A stretch of DNA of 64,000 nucleotides from Vreelandella piezotolerans (GCF_012427705.1 NZ_CP048602.1:496001-560000), one strand, 5' to 3'. Counted from the stretch's first letter, positions 27,215 to 38,181 are shown. Program-made: numbers and translations. The notes: a model not told the origin generated them from the sequence alone.

Positions 27215-28708
27215 ATGGCGACACCGAATGCCGCCCCTGCCAGTTTCCTCTGGCACGATTATGAAACGTTTGGTGCCGATCCTCGCCGCGATCGGCCCGC
27301 TCAGTTTGCTGCATTACGTACCGATGCGGACCTCAATGAAATCGGCGAGCCCATCGAACTGTATTGTAAGCCCGCTGATGATTACCTACCTCACCCCGCG
27401 GCTTGTTTGATTACCGATATCACCCCTCAAAAAGCGCAGCGCCGTGGGCTGCCAGAAGCGGAATTCGCGCGGCAAGTGCAGAGCGCCATGAGTGAGCCCG
27501 GCACCTGCGTGGCAGGCTATAATAGCCTGCGTTTCGATGATGAAGTCTCGCGCCATCTGTTTTATCGCAACTTGCTCGACCCCTATGCCCGCGAGTGGCA
27601 AAACGGCAACTCCCGCTGGGACTTGATCGATGTGGTGCGGGCGTTTTATGCGCTGCGCCCAGAGGGTATCGAATGGCCATTGCGAGAGGATGGCGCCCCC
27701 AGTTTCAAACTAGAGCATCTGACGGCGGCGAACGGCATTGCCCATGAGGGGGCTCATGACGCGGTGGCCGACGTGCGCGCCACCATCGCCTTGGCACGAC
27801 TTCTGAAAGCGCGTAACCCCAAGCTGTTCGATTATTTGCTCGGTTTGCGCGGCAAGCGCGCGGTGGCCAAACAGCTCGACCTTCCCAGCGCCAAACCGCT
27901 ATTGCACATTTCCCGCCGTTATCCGGCCAGCCGAGGCTGTAGCGCCCTGGTCATGCCGTTGGCAGAGCATCCCACCAACCCCAACGGGGTGATCGTGTAC
28001 GATTTGAGCGTCGACCCCGGCGATTTGCTGTCGCTCAGTGCCGAGCAGATTCGTGAACGCGTGTTCGTCAGTCAGCAGGACCTTTCTGAAGGTGAGGCGC
28101 GCATTCCGCTCAAGGTGATTCATATCAATCGCTGTCCGGTGGTCTTTCCCGCCACGGTGCTCAAAGACGTGGAAGGTGAGCAGAAGGGCGAGTACGGTGC
28201 GATCGTGGCGCGCTTGGGCATCGACATCGCCGCCTGTCGAGGGCACTGGAAAACTCTGCGCGAGGCCAGCGGCGTGGCGCAGAAGGTGACCGAGGTATTC
28301 AGCGGCGGCTACGAAGAGTCGCCCCAAGACCCTGATTTGATGCTCTACTCCGGCAGCTTTTTCTCTGCGGCGGATCGTCAGCAGATGGAGCGGGTGCTGG
28401 CGATGGACCCCTGGGACTTGGTGGGCCAACGCTTTGCTTTTCAAGACCCGCGCCTGGAGGAGATGCTGTTTCGCTTGCGTGCCCGCAGCTACCCCGACAC
28501 CCTGGAGGGTGAAGAGCGCGAGCAGTGGGAGGCGTTTCGCTGGATGCGTATGAACGATCCTGCGCTATCGGGATTGACGCTCAAAGCGTTTGCGCGTGAC
28601 ATCGAGCGTTACAATCAGCAGCCGCTCACCGATCATGAGCGGCAGATTCTCGAAGAGCTGGTGATGTTCGTCGAGGCCATGATGCCAGCCCAGGCATTCG
28701 ATGCCTAA
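27215..28708 (+). CDS. sbcB: Exodeoxyribonuclease I
   Basis: A 497-residue 3'-5' single-strand DNA exonuclease of recombination and mismatch repair (E. coli ExoI has 475). DEDDh residues are visible: Asp and Glu in FLWHDYETFGADP, Asp in YNSLRFDDEVSR, and HDAVADVRATIALA near residue 180. C-terminal SH3-like and helical regions follow. The start at 27215 follows GGGAG and matches the family N-terminus; the frame is open back to 27098. It is convergent with the protease gene, only 17 bases apart. Confidence 0.94.
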   Translation: MATPNAAPASFLWHDYETFGADPRRDRPAQFAALRTDADLNEIGEPIELYCKPADDYLPHPAACLITDITPQKAQRRGLPEAEFARQVQSAMSEPGTCVAGYNSLRFDDEVSRHLFYRNLLDPYAREWQNGNSRWDLIDVVRAFYALRPEGIEWPLREDGAPSFKLEHLTAANGIAHEGAHDAVADVRATIALARLLKARNPKLFDYLLGLRGKRAVAKQLDLPSAKPLLHISRRYPASRGCSALVMPLAEHPTNPNGVIVYDLSVDPGDLLSLSAEQIRERVFVSQQDLSEGEARIPLKVIHINRCPVVFPATVLKDVEGEQKGEYGAIVARLGIDIAACRGHWKTLREASGVAQKVTEVFSGGYEESPQDPDLMLYSGSFFSAADRQQMERVLAMDPWDLVGQRFAFQDPRLEEMLFRLRARSYPDTLEGEEREQWEAFRWMRMNDPALSGLTLKAFARDIERYNQQPLTDHERQILEELVMFVEAMMPAQAFDA

Positions 28709-28725
28709 GCTGGCAATGGTGACGG

Positions 28726-31569
28726 CTAGCGAGCGTCGAAGGGGGCGAGCGTCTCACGGTAAGCGGCGATATCGCTGGGCGCATCCCCAGGATTGAAGCG
28801 AATGTCTAGCGGGTGTGCGAGCAGCGCAGGCCAGAGCGCCTGCAGCTCCTCGACACTAACCTCGAGGGCGCGTTCTGCGATCTGCTCACGGCGGTCGAAG
28901 CGTACCTCGTCGAGTGCCGTGGCTTGCCAATAGCGATTGGCCATGCCCTGCAGGCTGGTATCCCGCTGGCGCAGTCGGTCATGCACCGCTTGCCGGTGGG
29001 CCGCCAGCTCCTCATCGCTGAGCGTCTCGAGGCGCTCCCCGGCGGCTGCCATGAAGGCGTCCATCCGTTCGGCAATGGTGCCACTATCCACGTCCGGCGA
29101 CTGCACGATCAGACCAATGCCCGGTGCTTCCAGCAGCGGCGAATAGCCCGCATTGACGATATAGCCAAGCTGCTCCTCGGTGCGTAACTGCTGGTAGAAG
29201 GGCGTGTCCAGCCACTGGGCCAGAACGCTGAGGCGCGCCTGCTCGTCGATGCTGGTATCGCGCCCCTGCAGGTAGCGCAGTACCAGTGACTCTTCACGGG
29301 TGCTGTGTGGATGAAGCACCGTCGATTCCTCGCTCGCCTCCAGTGGCGCCAGCGTGGGAATGTCATCCTGCGTCAAGCGCGGGGTCAGCGCGCCGCGAAT
29401 GAGACTGGCCTGTTCTCGTGCCTGGTCGGCGGTCAGGTTCCCCACGGCCATGGCGTCGATGTATAGACCATCGAGGAAGCGTTCGCGAAAATCCTCCAGG
29501 TGGTGCTTATCGAGTCGTTTGCTGGCGGCCAGCAGTTCGTCGGTCGACCACTGGGGGGAGAGCAGCGCCTCACCCAGGGCTCGGCTGGCTTGGCCGGTCA
29601 ACGACGCGCGTGGCGCGTTGCGCCACTCCCGCTGTAGCTGGTAGCGCACCCGCTCGAAGGCGCCAGCAGAGATATCCGCCTGCTGAAGCTGCTCGATGGC
29701 TTGCTCGATGAGCGGCGTTTGGCCATCCCGCCAACCGGAAAACGACAGCGTCATACCGCGCGCGTGGGCGTAGGCGCTAAACGACTGACCGGCAAGCCAC
29801 GCGGGGTAAAGCGACTCGTTGAGGCTGTCGTTGAGCCAGCCTGCGAGTAACCGCGTCAGCACGGCCTCTTCCGCCGAGTAGCTGGCGCTGGGGTGCTGTA
29901 GGCTCACCCGCCATTCGACGCTGGGCGTATTGAAGCGGCTGTCCTGCATGTGCCAAGCGGTAAACGTCGGCGTATCGATGAGTGTCGACGGCTGCTCGTC
30001 CTGGCCCGCTTGAAGGGTTAGGTCGCTGGCAATGAAAGGGTTGGGGGCAGGGAGCGCGAGACCGCTCAAGATCTGACCGGCCGTCGTGGGTGGCAGCTCT
30101 TTCCACTGGGTATTGAACCACGGTGAGACGGTATCGCTCTCCACATCCGGCGCAGAGTAGACGCGCAGCAGGTTGTCAGGCGTTAGGGCGTCCAAGTAGA
30201 GCTGCTGGCGCTCGCTGTCCATGCCGTCCATGCGATAGGCGGCGTACTGCACGTCTTCCACCGGGTAGCGCGAAAGGCTCATGGCTAGGCGGGTGGCCTC
30301 TTGCTGGGGGGCGCCGTGCTGTTGAAAGCGAAACGCCTGCTCGCTGAGACTTTTTTGCTCGTCGTAGCGCCACTCGGCCAGCCCGTCGGCGCGAATCTGC
30401 TCGATCGCGGCAAACAGCGTGGCTTCGATGTCGTCAAGGCGTTCGGCACCCATGGGCGTCAGGCTAATGGAGACGGTAAATAGTGCTTCATTGCCATCAC
30501 CGCGGCCCACACCCGCTGAGAGCCCATCGGCCAGGCCCGCCTCACGCAGCACGGCCAGCAGGCTACCGTCGCCCTCATCGCCTAGTAAGTGGGCGATGAG
30601 CTGAGTCGGCTTGGTGCGGTACTCGTCCGTGGGGTCGGGAACGGGGAAGTAGAAACGCAGTTGGCGGCGATCCTGCAGCGACTCTCGTTCGATATAGCGC
30701 GGCAAGGTGTCGGGGTCGATCAGCGGCTCGTCGACGGTGGGTGCGCTTAATCCATGGTCAGGAATGTCGGCAAAGCGCTCCACCACGAGGGCTTCCAACT
30801 CGTCGAGCGGCTGGGGGGCCACCACGGCCAAGTTCATGACGTTGGCGTCGTAGTAGCGGTGGTAAAAATCGATCACCCGCTCGCGTAGCGTTGCTTCGCC
30901 CTCTGGCGGGTTGGCCAGGGTGTCTCTGCTGCCCACCGCGAAACCGGTGGTGGGATTGTCTGGGTTGAGCAGTTGATTCAGCACGTCGTTTTCACGACGG
31001 GACTCATCGCGGATGCGCGCCATGTACTCGGAGTGGACGATGTTGCGCTCGCTCTCCAGGTGGTCGGCATTGAACAGCGGCGAGAGAAAGAATTCGCTAA
31101 AGCGATCCAGCGCGCCGGGCAGCGCGGAGGGCTCGATATCGAAAAAGTAGTTGGTGTCCTGCTGAGCCGTGAAGGCGTTGTGCGACCCTGCGTTATCCGA
31201 GATGTAGCGCTGATAGGCATCCGACTGCGGGTAGGGGTCGGTACCTAAAAACAACATATGCTCAAGGAAGTGGGCCAGACCCTGGAGGTCGTCCGGGTCT
31301 TGAGCACTGCCGACCCGCACGTTCATGGACGCGGCGGCCTTGTCGGCATCGGGGTCGCTGACCAGCAGCGCCTGTAAGCCATTGTCGAGGGTGATGACCC
31401 GGTAGTCGCGGTCATCGAAAGGGCTGATGGTCGGGGTAATGGCCTCGGCGACCGGGCTCTCTTCTGCCCAGAGGGGAGTGGCGGGCGCCAAGAGCAGGCC
31501 GATGGTCAGGCCAACAAGCGCGCGCCTTGCCAGCAGGCGAGGCGGAATAACAGACATAGTGGGCAACAT
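28726..31569 (-). CDS. ptrA: Insulinase-family (M16) zinc protease, pitrilysin type
   Basis: 947 residues with a signal peptide (LARRALVGLTIGLLLAPATPLWA) and hence probably periplasmic. The inverted zinc motif HFLEH lies at about 100-104, with the distal Glu in the ESERNIVHSEY segment. A second, inactive M16 half and middle domains fill the usual pitrilysin length. It degrades small peptides by family analogy. The start at 31569 has AGGAG 6 bases upstream, and its A is shared with the stop of the SRAP gene (TAATG), so the two genes are coupled. Confidence 0.9.
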   Translation of the reverse strand: MLPTMSVIPPRLLARRALVGLTIGLLLAPATPLWAEESPVAEAITPTISPFDDRDYRVITLDNGLQALLVSDPDADKAAASMNVRVGSAQDPDDLQGLAHFLEHMLFLGTDPYPQSDAYQRYISDNAGSHNAFTAQQDTNYFFDIEPSALPGALDRFSEFFLSPLFNADHLESERNIVHSEYMARIRDESRRENDVLNQLLNPDNPTTGFAVGSRDTLANPPEGEATLRERVIDFYHRYYDANVMNLAVVAPQPLDELEALVVERFADIPDHGLSAPTVDEPLIDPDTLPRYIERESLQDRRQLRFYFPVPDPTDEYRTKPTQLIAHLLGDEGDGSLLAVLREAGLADGLSAGVGRGDGNEALFTVSISLTPMGAERLDDIEATLFAAIEQIRADGLAEWRYDEQKSLSEQAFRFQQHGAPQQEATRLAMSLSRYPVEDVQYAAYRMDGMDSERQQLYLDALTPDNLLRVYSAPDVESDTVSPWFNTQWKELPPTTAGQILSGLALPAPNPFIASDLTLQAGQDEQPSTLIDTPTFTAWHMQDSRFNTPSVEWRVSLQHPSASYSAEEAVLTRLLAGWLNDSLNESLYPAWLAGQSFSAYAHARGMTLSFSGWRDGQTPLIEQAIEQLQQADISAGAFERVRYQLQREWRNAPRASLTGQASRALGEALLSPQWSTDELLAASKRLDKHHLEDFRERFLDGLYIDAMAVGNLTADQAREQASLIRGALTPRLTQDDIPTLAPLEASEESTVLHPHSTREESLVLRYLQGRDTSIDEQARLSVLAQWLDTPFYQQLRTEEQLGYIVNAGYSPLLEAPGIGLIVQSPDVDSGTIAERMDAFMAAAGERLETLSDEELAAHRQAVHDRLRQRDTSLQGMANRYWQATALDEVRFDRREQIAERALEVSVEELQALWPALLAHPLDIRFNPGDAPSDIAAYRETLAPFDAR

Positions 31570-32255
31570 TACGGCTCCTGTGACACGGACCAGCGCAACA
31601 TGGGCCCCGTAGGGTGTGCGCAAGAGGGTGACTGATAGGCAGGGTTATTCACATGCTTTGATACCGGAAAAGCGCCCAACAGTTCCAGTGGGGCGGGCAT
31701 CAACATGGGCGTTAGTGCCTCGACGTCGGTGCCAGGGTCTAGCCAGCGGTGTAGCGCCTGAGGGGGAATGATCACCGGCAAGCGGTCGGTGAGCGACGAT
31801 AGGCAGGCGTTGGCTGGCACGCTAATCAGCGCCGTCGAGTCGGTAAAGGTGGTCAGCGTGGTGTGGTAACGGCACCAGAGCGCACCGAGTAGCAGCGGGG
31901 AGCGGTTCACGTGGGTCACCAGAAACGGTTGCTTGCTGCGTGTCTGGGGCTTCCACACGTAAAAGCCACTCACCGGAATCACGCAGCGCCGAGCGTTGAA
32001 CGCTTCGTGAAACATGGGGCGCTCACTCAGCGTTTCCGCTCGGGCGCAGTGCGGGGCGTGGTCGAGGACCTTGAGCCAGGGCGGCGTCAGCCCCCAAAAG
32101 AGCGGCGTGTGCGTTAACTGCCCCTGCTCTAAACGAAGGGCGGACACGGGCTGGCGCGGTGCTAAGTTGGGAGACTCGATGAGCAAAGCGGTGCTTTTGA
32201 GGTCTGGCGCAAGGCGGGCAAGGGATAGGCGCTGTACGTGTAGGCGTCCCGTCAT
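31569..32255 (-). CDS. SRAP (YedK/HMCES-like) protein lacking all catalytic residues
   Basis: A 228-residue member of the SOS response-associated peptidase fold: SPNLAPRQPV, FWGLTPPWLK, ARAETLSERPMF, RRCVIPVSGFYVW, DRLPVIIPP. YedK/HMCES uses Cys2, an Asn in INAR, a Glu in FEW and a His in IHDR to crosslink abasic sites. Here the same positions read Thr2 (MTGR), Cys70 (HCAR), Val100 (FYVW) and Thr156 (LTDR), by eye alignment to E. coli YedK. The enzyme is therefore probably not a standard crosslinker. It is coupled to the downstream protease gene. Confidence 0.85.
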   Translation of the reverse strand: MTGRLHVQRLSLARLAPDLKSTALLIESPNLAPRQPVSALRLEQGQLTHTPLFWGLTPPWLKVLDHAPHCARAETLSERPMFHEAFNARRCVIPVSGFYVWKPQTRSKQPFLVTHVNRSPLLLGALWCRYHTTLTTFTDSTALISVPANACLSSLTDRLPVIIPPQALHRWLDPGTDVEALTPMLMPAPLELLGAFPVSKHVNNPAYQSPSCAHPTGPMLRWSVSQEP

Positions 32256-32361
32256 GCCGGTCTCCTTAGGGCGCGATGCCTGCGGCGCTGATGCAAAATG
32301 GCAAAGGGAAGTCGTAATACGTTAAATGTCGCGTTTTAGTGTCGAAAACAGTGTTCGATGT

Positions 32362-32383
32362 AAGGTATCCTATCGTATACCTT
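32362..32383. promoter_or_regulatory. Candidate TetR operator upstream of the TetR-plsC pair
   Basis: AAGGTAT (32362-32368) and ATACCTT (32377-32383) are perfect 7-bp inverted arms around an 8-base centre, 62 bases before the TetR start. Size and symmetry suit a TetR dimer, so autoregulation is likely but unproven. Confidence 0.5.
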
Positions 32384-32444
32384 GCTCACGCTAAAGCGCG
32401 AGGAGGCATTCTTCCCTGTTTGCCGCTGACCTGAAGAGATCGCC

Positions 32445-33059
32445 ATGGCCCGTCCTAGACAGCATGCGCCCGATGCCCTCCACGCGCAGGTCATGCACGC
32501 TTGTGATGAGTGGTTGGCTAAGCAGCCAGTCCATGGTTTATCACTACGTGCTCTGGCCAGAGAGGTGGGCTGCGCGCCCAGTACGCTGCTAAAACTCTAC
32601 GGCAGCTTTAACAATTTATTGCAGCACGTCAACGTAGAAACCCTCGCACGTTTGCAGCACACCATCACGAGTTTGGCTGAAGACGATCCCGAGCCCTGGC
32701 TGCGTTCTCTGGCGCATGCTTACTGGCGGTTCGCCGAGCAGGACTGTTATCGCTGGCAGCTGTTGTTCGACTATCCGCTGGCTCAGGAGGGTGAGCTGGA
32801 CCAGCGTCAGAGCGATCTCATCGAGGCGCTGTTTACGCAGGTAGAAACCTCGTTAAAGCAGTATCAACCCGTTCTAGACGACTTGGAAGCGCGTCGTCTA
32901 GGCCGCACGCTCTGGGGCAGTGTACATGGCTTGGTGCAGCTTGGCTTGAATGAGCGGCTTGGCTATTGGCAGGGTCAGCAACTCAAGGTCGATGAACTCT
33001 TGGAGCAGCTCATGAGCACGGTGCTGGCTGGGTTGCGTCACCGGGGTGCCACGACGTGA
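32445..33059 (+). CDS. TetR-family transcriptional regulator (WHG-type C-terminus)
   Basis: 204 residues. The N-terminal HTH is seen in LSLRALAREVGCAPSTLLKLY (about 30-50). The C-terminal ligand domain contains RLGRTLWGSVHGLVQL, matching the WHG-type TetR C-terminal domain. It is followed by a 4-base overlap with the acyltransferase start (GTGA), an unusual tight coupling of a TetR gene to an enzyme. This suggests it responds to a lipid or controls its partner's pathway (inference). Confidence 0.85.
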   Translation: MARPRQHAPDALHAQVMHACDEWLAKQPVHGLSLRALAREVGCAPSTLLKLYGSFNNLLQHVNVETLARLQHTITSLAEDDPEPWLRSLAHAYWRFAEQDCYRWQLLFDYPLAQEGELDQRQSDLIEALFTQVETSLKQYQPVLDDLEARRLGRTLWGSVHGLVQLGLNERLGYWQGQQLKVDELLEQLMSTVLAGLRHRGATT

Positions 33060-33736
33060 CATGGGGGATCAAGACCACCCGTTGCTTATTACGCCGTGTC
33101 ATTTACCTGGCCATGCGCGGCTGTTATCGGCTATCTGTACACGGTCAATTCAATGTTCCCAAGCAGGGGGCGGCGCTGGTCGTGTGCAACCATGTGAGCT
33201 TCATGGATGCACTGGTGCTGGGCGGTGGAAGCCCCCGCCCGCTGCGCTTCGTGATGGACCAGCCTATTTTTGAATCCCGCTGGCTGAAGTGGTGGTTCCA
33301 ACTGGTGGGGGCGATTCCGATTGAGTCGGAGCGCCACAGCCCCGGCGCGCTGCGGCGCACCCTGGATGAGGTGAGCAGGGCGCTGCGCCAGGGAGATATC
33401 GTCATGGTATTTCCAGAGGGGCGCTTGACCCCCGATGGGGAGATTCACACCTTCCGTCGTGGTCTCGAAACCATCCTCGCGCGTGACAATGTACCGGTGA
33501 TTCCTGCCGGGCTGGCGGGACTATGGGGGTCGTGGACGTCCCACTACGGCGGCAAGGCGTTGAAAAAGTGGCCCTCCCGTTTTAGGGCGCCAGTGAGCCT
33601 GCATTTTGGCCCACCCATCGCCGTCCATGAGGTCGAAGGCGTCGCGCTAAGGCGTTTTTTAGAGCAGCGAGTTAGAGCATTGAAAGCCGCGGGCGACAGC
33701 GACATCGCTCGGCGCCCGTCGAAGCAGGCGGATTAA
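33056..33736 (+). CDS. 1-acyl-sn-glycerol-3-phosphate acyltransferase-like protein (PlsC family)
   Basis: 226 residues. The family's HX4D motif appears as NHVSFMD and its partner block as FPEGRLT; FRRGLETIL and PVIPAGLAGLWGS follow. It is a membrane-associated acyltransferase that moves acyl groups to lysophosphatidate or related acceptors; the exact acceptor is not readable. The start is a GTG overlapping the TetR stop by 4 bases. The 3' end overlaps the convergent CorC-type gene by 4 bases. Confidence 0.88.
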   Translation: MTWGIKTTRCLLRRVIYLAMRGCYRLSVHGQFNVPKQGAALVVCNHVSFMDALVLGGGSPRPLRFVMDQPIFESRWLKWWFQLVGAIPIESERHSPGALRRTLDEVSRALRQGDIVMVFPEGRLTPDGEIHTFRRGLETILARDNVPVIPAGLAGLWGSWTSHYGGKALKKWPSRFRAPVSLHFGPPIAVHEVEGVALRRFLEQRVRALKAAGDSDIARRPSKQAD

Positions 33737-35007
33737 CGGCGGGGCAGGCGTAGTTTTTGCCAGCAACGTGCCGATGTGATCAAGTTGTCGCGAATCTCCA
33801 GAATTTCCATCCGTGTATTGCCGATTTGCAGGCAGGCAGGGCCTTCTGGGAACGCCTCCAAGTGTTCGAGAATCAGCCCGTTCAGCGTCTTGGGGCCGTC
33901 GGTGGGTAGCTGCCAGCCAAGCATCTTATTGATCTCGCGGATATTCGCCGTGCCTTCGATGACATGGCTGCCGTCGTCCTGCTGATGAATTTCGTCATCT
34001 TCGGAAACGTCGGTGGTGAACTCGCCGACGATCTCTTCGAGAATATCCTCCAGCGTCACCAGGCCCTCTACATCGCCGTACTCATCCACTACGATACCGA
34101 TCCGTCGCTTCTGCTTCTGAAAATTCAGCAGCTGGGTATGCAGTGGCGTGGACTCGGGAATGAAGTAGGGCTCCCGCGCTTCTTGAACGATGGCGGCTTT
34201 AGTCACCTCGCTGCGGGATAAAAAGCGCGCAGCGTTACGCAGGTGCAGCATGCCAATGATGTTGTTGATATCGCCCTTATAGACCGGTAGGCGTGTGTGC
34301 TGGCTGGTCCGGATCTGGGTCAGAATGTCTTCCAGCGAATCGTCCAAATCGATACCCAGCACTTCGTGGCGGGGCACCATGATGTCGTTCACCGTCACAT
34401 TTTCGAGGTCCAGAATCGATAGCAGCATGGCGCGGTGGCGGTAGGGGATTAGCGTGCCCGCTTCGTGCACCACGGTGCGCAGCTCGTCACGGGTAAGATT
34501 GTCGCCGCCGTTATCGACGCTTTTGACGCCCACCAGGCGTAGCAGGCCGTTAGACATTACGTTGACCAGCCATACCAAGGGGTAGAGCAGTTTGAGCAAC
34601 GGTTCCAGCGCAAAGGACGTGGGGTAGGCGATGCGCTCTGGCTTGATGGCTGCGTACGTCTTGGGCGTCACTTCCGCAAAGATCAGAATAGTGATGGTCA
34701 ACAGCGCGGTGGAGATGGCGGGGCCCGATACATCGCCAAAAAAGTGAATGGCGATGATGGTGGCAATCGAGGCTGCCAGGTTGTTGACGAAGTTATTGCC
34801 AATGAGGATGACGCCAATGAGACGATCGGGCCGGGTGAGCAGGCGCATGACACGCTTGGCTCTGCGGTCGCCGCTGTTGGCCTGGTGGCTAAGCCGGTAG
34901 CGGTTGATCGACATCATGCCTGTTTCAGAACTTGAGAAGAAGGCAGACAGCAAAATGAGTAAGGCTAGCAGGCCGAACAGTAACCCCAGGGGGAAGTCGT
35001 CGCTCAA
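33733..35007 (-). CDS. CNNM/CorC-type CBS-domain membrane protein
   Basis: A 424-residue HlyC/CorC-family protein, proposed to export Mg2+ or other divalent ions. Order: a DUF21 domain with four membrane segments (FPLGLLFGLLALLILLSAFF to about residue 190), a CBS pair (VNDIMVPRHEV to about 325), and a CorC_HlyC domain (VEGLVTLEDILEEIVGEF). The start is probably the TTG at 35007, which gives the family N-terminus; GGAACT lies upstream. The open frame continues to 35097 without a good site. YpjD follows upstream in the same direction. Confidence 0.9.
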   Translation of the reverse strand: MSDDFPLGLLFGLLALLILLSAFFSSSETGMMSINRYRLSHQANSGDRRAKRVMRLLTRPDRLIGVILIGNNFVNNLAASIATIIAIHFFGDVSGPAISTALLTITILIFAEVTPKTYAAIKPERIAYPTSFALEPLLKLLYPLVWLVNVMSNGLLRLVGVKSVDNGGDNLTRDELRTVVHEAGTLIPYRHRAMLLSILDLENVTVNDIMVPRHEVLGIDLDDSLEDILTQIRTSQHTRLPVYKGDINNIIGMLHLRNAARFLSRSEVTKAAIVQEAREPYFIPESTPLHTQLLNFQKQKRRIGIVVDEYGDVEGLVTLEDILEEIVGEFTTDVSEDDEIHQQDDGSHVIEGTANIREINKMLGWQLPTDGPKTLNGLILEHLEAFPEGPACLQIGNTRMEILEIRDNLITSARCWQKLRLPRR

Positions 35008-35108
35008 GTCGAAAGTTCCTTTATGGCGTATGAAGCTCGATTTGTAGAAGGATGCCAGTAGCGTGTCAAGCATGCCGCCAGGGCTGCTTGACCGCAATGC
35101 CCGCAGGC

Positions 35109-35918
35109 TTAGCGGTTAAGCAGAATTTCCAGCACGAATTTACTACCAAAGTAGGCCAGCAGCAGTAGAGCACAACCGCCGAGTGTCCAGCGTACGGCGC
35201 GCATGCCACGCCAGCCAAACCGGTAACGCCCTACTAAGAGCGTAGTAAAGATGACCCAAGCGCCCAGCGATAGCACCGTTTTATGCACCAAGTGCTGGGC
35301 AAAAAGATTATCGAGGAAGATAAGCCCGCTGATGATCGATAGGGTGAGCAGCACGATGCCTGCCCACACCAGCTCGAACAGTACGCGCTCCATGGTGGTC
35401 AGCGGTGGTAGCGACTGAACGATGCCGCGAATATGGTGATGACGCAGCGCCTGATTCTGCAAGCCCACCAGCACCGCCTGAACTGCCGCAATGGCCAGCA
35501 CGGCAAAGGCCAGTGCAGAGCTTACCGCGTGGAGCAAGATGCCCGGCGTCAGGCCGCTATGGCTACCCTGGCTGGGTAGCCATGTCGCCGCGATCAGCGC
35601 AATACCGGCCAGCGGAAAGAGAGCAATACCGGCATTCAGTACCGGTTTGAAGAGGCTGGCGACGAGCACCACGTTGACGGCCACCGCCATCAGTAGCGTG
35701 GCGCTGGTGGTAAATCCGGGGAGTAGTCCCGGAGATGCACCCACTAGTTTGACGACGACGGGGATGTGGAGCAGTAGGCCGAGTGCACCCAGCAGGCGCA
35801 CCATCCCCTGGCGAGGTGGCACCCGGCGAAACAGCGTCATGCCCTGCCAGATGGCAGCGGCGACATAGAGTACAAAAGCGATCGTGGCGAACGGGAGCGC
35901 CTGCATGATGCTATCCAT
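35109..35918 (-). CDS. ypjD: CcsA/HemX-like membrane protein (YpjD)
   Basis: About 269 residues with roughly eight membrane segments (e.g. FATIAFVLYVAAAIW, SALAFAVLAIAAVQAVLVGL). A His in LLHAVSSALAF and another in FAQHLVHKTVLSLGAW match the haem-ligand regions of the cytochrome c assembly CcsA/HemX family. YpjD sits next to ffh in many gammaproteobacteria, as here (divergent, 255 bases apart). The ATG at 35918 and another at 35906 are both possible starts. No haem role is shown for YpjD itself. Confidence 0.85.
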   Translation of the reverse strand: MDSIMQALPFATIAFVLYVAAAIWQGMTLFRRVPPRQGMVRLLGALGLLLHIPVVVKLVGASPGLLPGFTTSATLLMAVAVNVVLVASLFKPVLNAGIALFPLAGIALIAATWLPSQGSHSGLTPGILLHAVSSALAFAVLAIAAVQAVLVGLQNQALRHHHIRGIVQSLPPLTTMERVLFELVWAGIVLLTLSIISGLIFLDNLFAQHLVHKTVLSLGAWVIFTTLLVGRYRFGWRGMRAVRWTLGGCALLLLAYFGSKFVLEILLNR

Positions 35919-36087
35919 GCGCCTTGCAGCGCGTTGTTGAACAATAGGGCCAAATCGGCGACAACGTTTGCTGAGGGGCAACTTGCCAGCGCGCCTCAGG
36001 CTTTCTCCGTTCCCTCTAGAACGGCTACCCTACTATAACCAATCAAAGCGGCGTCGCACAGCCGTCGAGCGCCAACGCTGACGGCCA

Positions 36088-36116
36088 TGGAGACTCAAGC
36101 CGCGAGCGCGTATAAT
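36088..36116 (+). promoter_or_regulatory. Sigma-70 promoter of ffh
   Basis: TGGAGA (36088-36093) and a perfect TATAAT (36111-36116) are separated by 17 bases, about 58 bases before the ffh start. The -35 matches four of six consensus bases. Confidence 0.65.
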
Positions 36117-36173
36117 TGCCGCCACATTCGTCCGGTGAATACGCCCGGCGACAGCGACGGAGGCAGAGGCCCC

Positions 36174-37586
<1,413 letters not shown>

Positions 37587-37656
37587 TACCGCCTGGAGAG
37601 TGCGCTTGAGCGCGTTCGGCATGGTTGACGGCCTGTGAGTTTTCTGGCTATCAGGC

Positions 37657-37685
37657 TTTCCAAGCCGGGCGCATTTGCGTAGAAT
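37657..37685 (+). promoter_or_regulatory. Sigma-70 promoter of the rpsP operon
   Basis: TTTCCA (37657-37662), a 17-base spacer and TAGAAT (37680-37685), then GC-rich GCGGCC as in growth-rate-controlled promoters. A leader of about 190 bases runs to rpsP. The 295 bases from ffh to rpsP hold no other gene I can support. Confidence 0.6.
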
Positions 37686-37881
37686 GCGGCCTCTTCATGC
37701 GTGGGTGTTGGGAAAATGCGCGTCAGCGTGGTCTCCGACACTGCCCAGTGAAGGTCCTGATGGAGTCTCGCCAACGCTTTGATAAGCAGGCGGTGCGCCA
37801 AGAAAACAGTATGACGAGTGTTCTGATAGCGGCTTGCGCTATGTCCCACTCGCGTAACCTCAACCGAAGGATAGTTATCGT

Positions 37882-38130
37882 ATGGTTACCATTCGTTTGG
37901 CACGTGGTGGCGCCAAAAAGCGTCCCTTTTATCACCTGACCGTGACCGACTCTCGTAACGCCCGTGACGGCCGTTTCATCGAGCGTATCGGCTTCTTCAA
38001 CCCGGTCGCCCGTGGTCAAGAAGAACGTCTGCGCGTCGATCTGGATCGCGTCACTCACTGGCAGAGCCAAGGCGCCCAGCTGTCTGGTCGTGTTGCCGAG
38101 CTGGTCAAGGAAGCGCGCAAACAGGCGTAA
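37882..38130 (+). CDS. rpsP: 30S ribosomal protein bS16
   Basis: 82 residues, standard length. [19 protein letters not shown] and [17 protein letters not shown] are diagnostic of bS16, an assembly protein of the 30S body. AAGGA lies 10 bases before the ATG. First gene of rpsP-rimM-trmD-rplS, the usual order. Confidence 0.98.
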   Translation: MVTIRLARGGAKKRPFYHLTVTDSRNARDGRFIERIGFFNPVARGQEERLRVDLDRVTHWQSQGAQLSGRVAELVKEARKQA

Positions 38131-38181
38131 GCCTGTCGCACGCTGTAGCAATCGATGCTGTTGTAGCGGGAGTGGTCGTCG

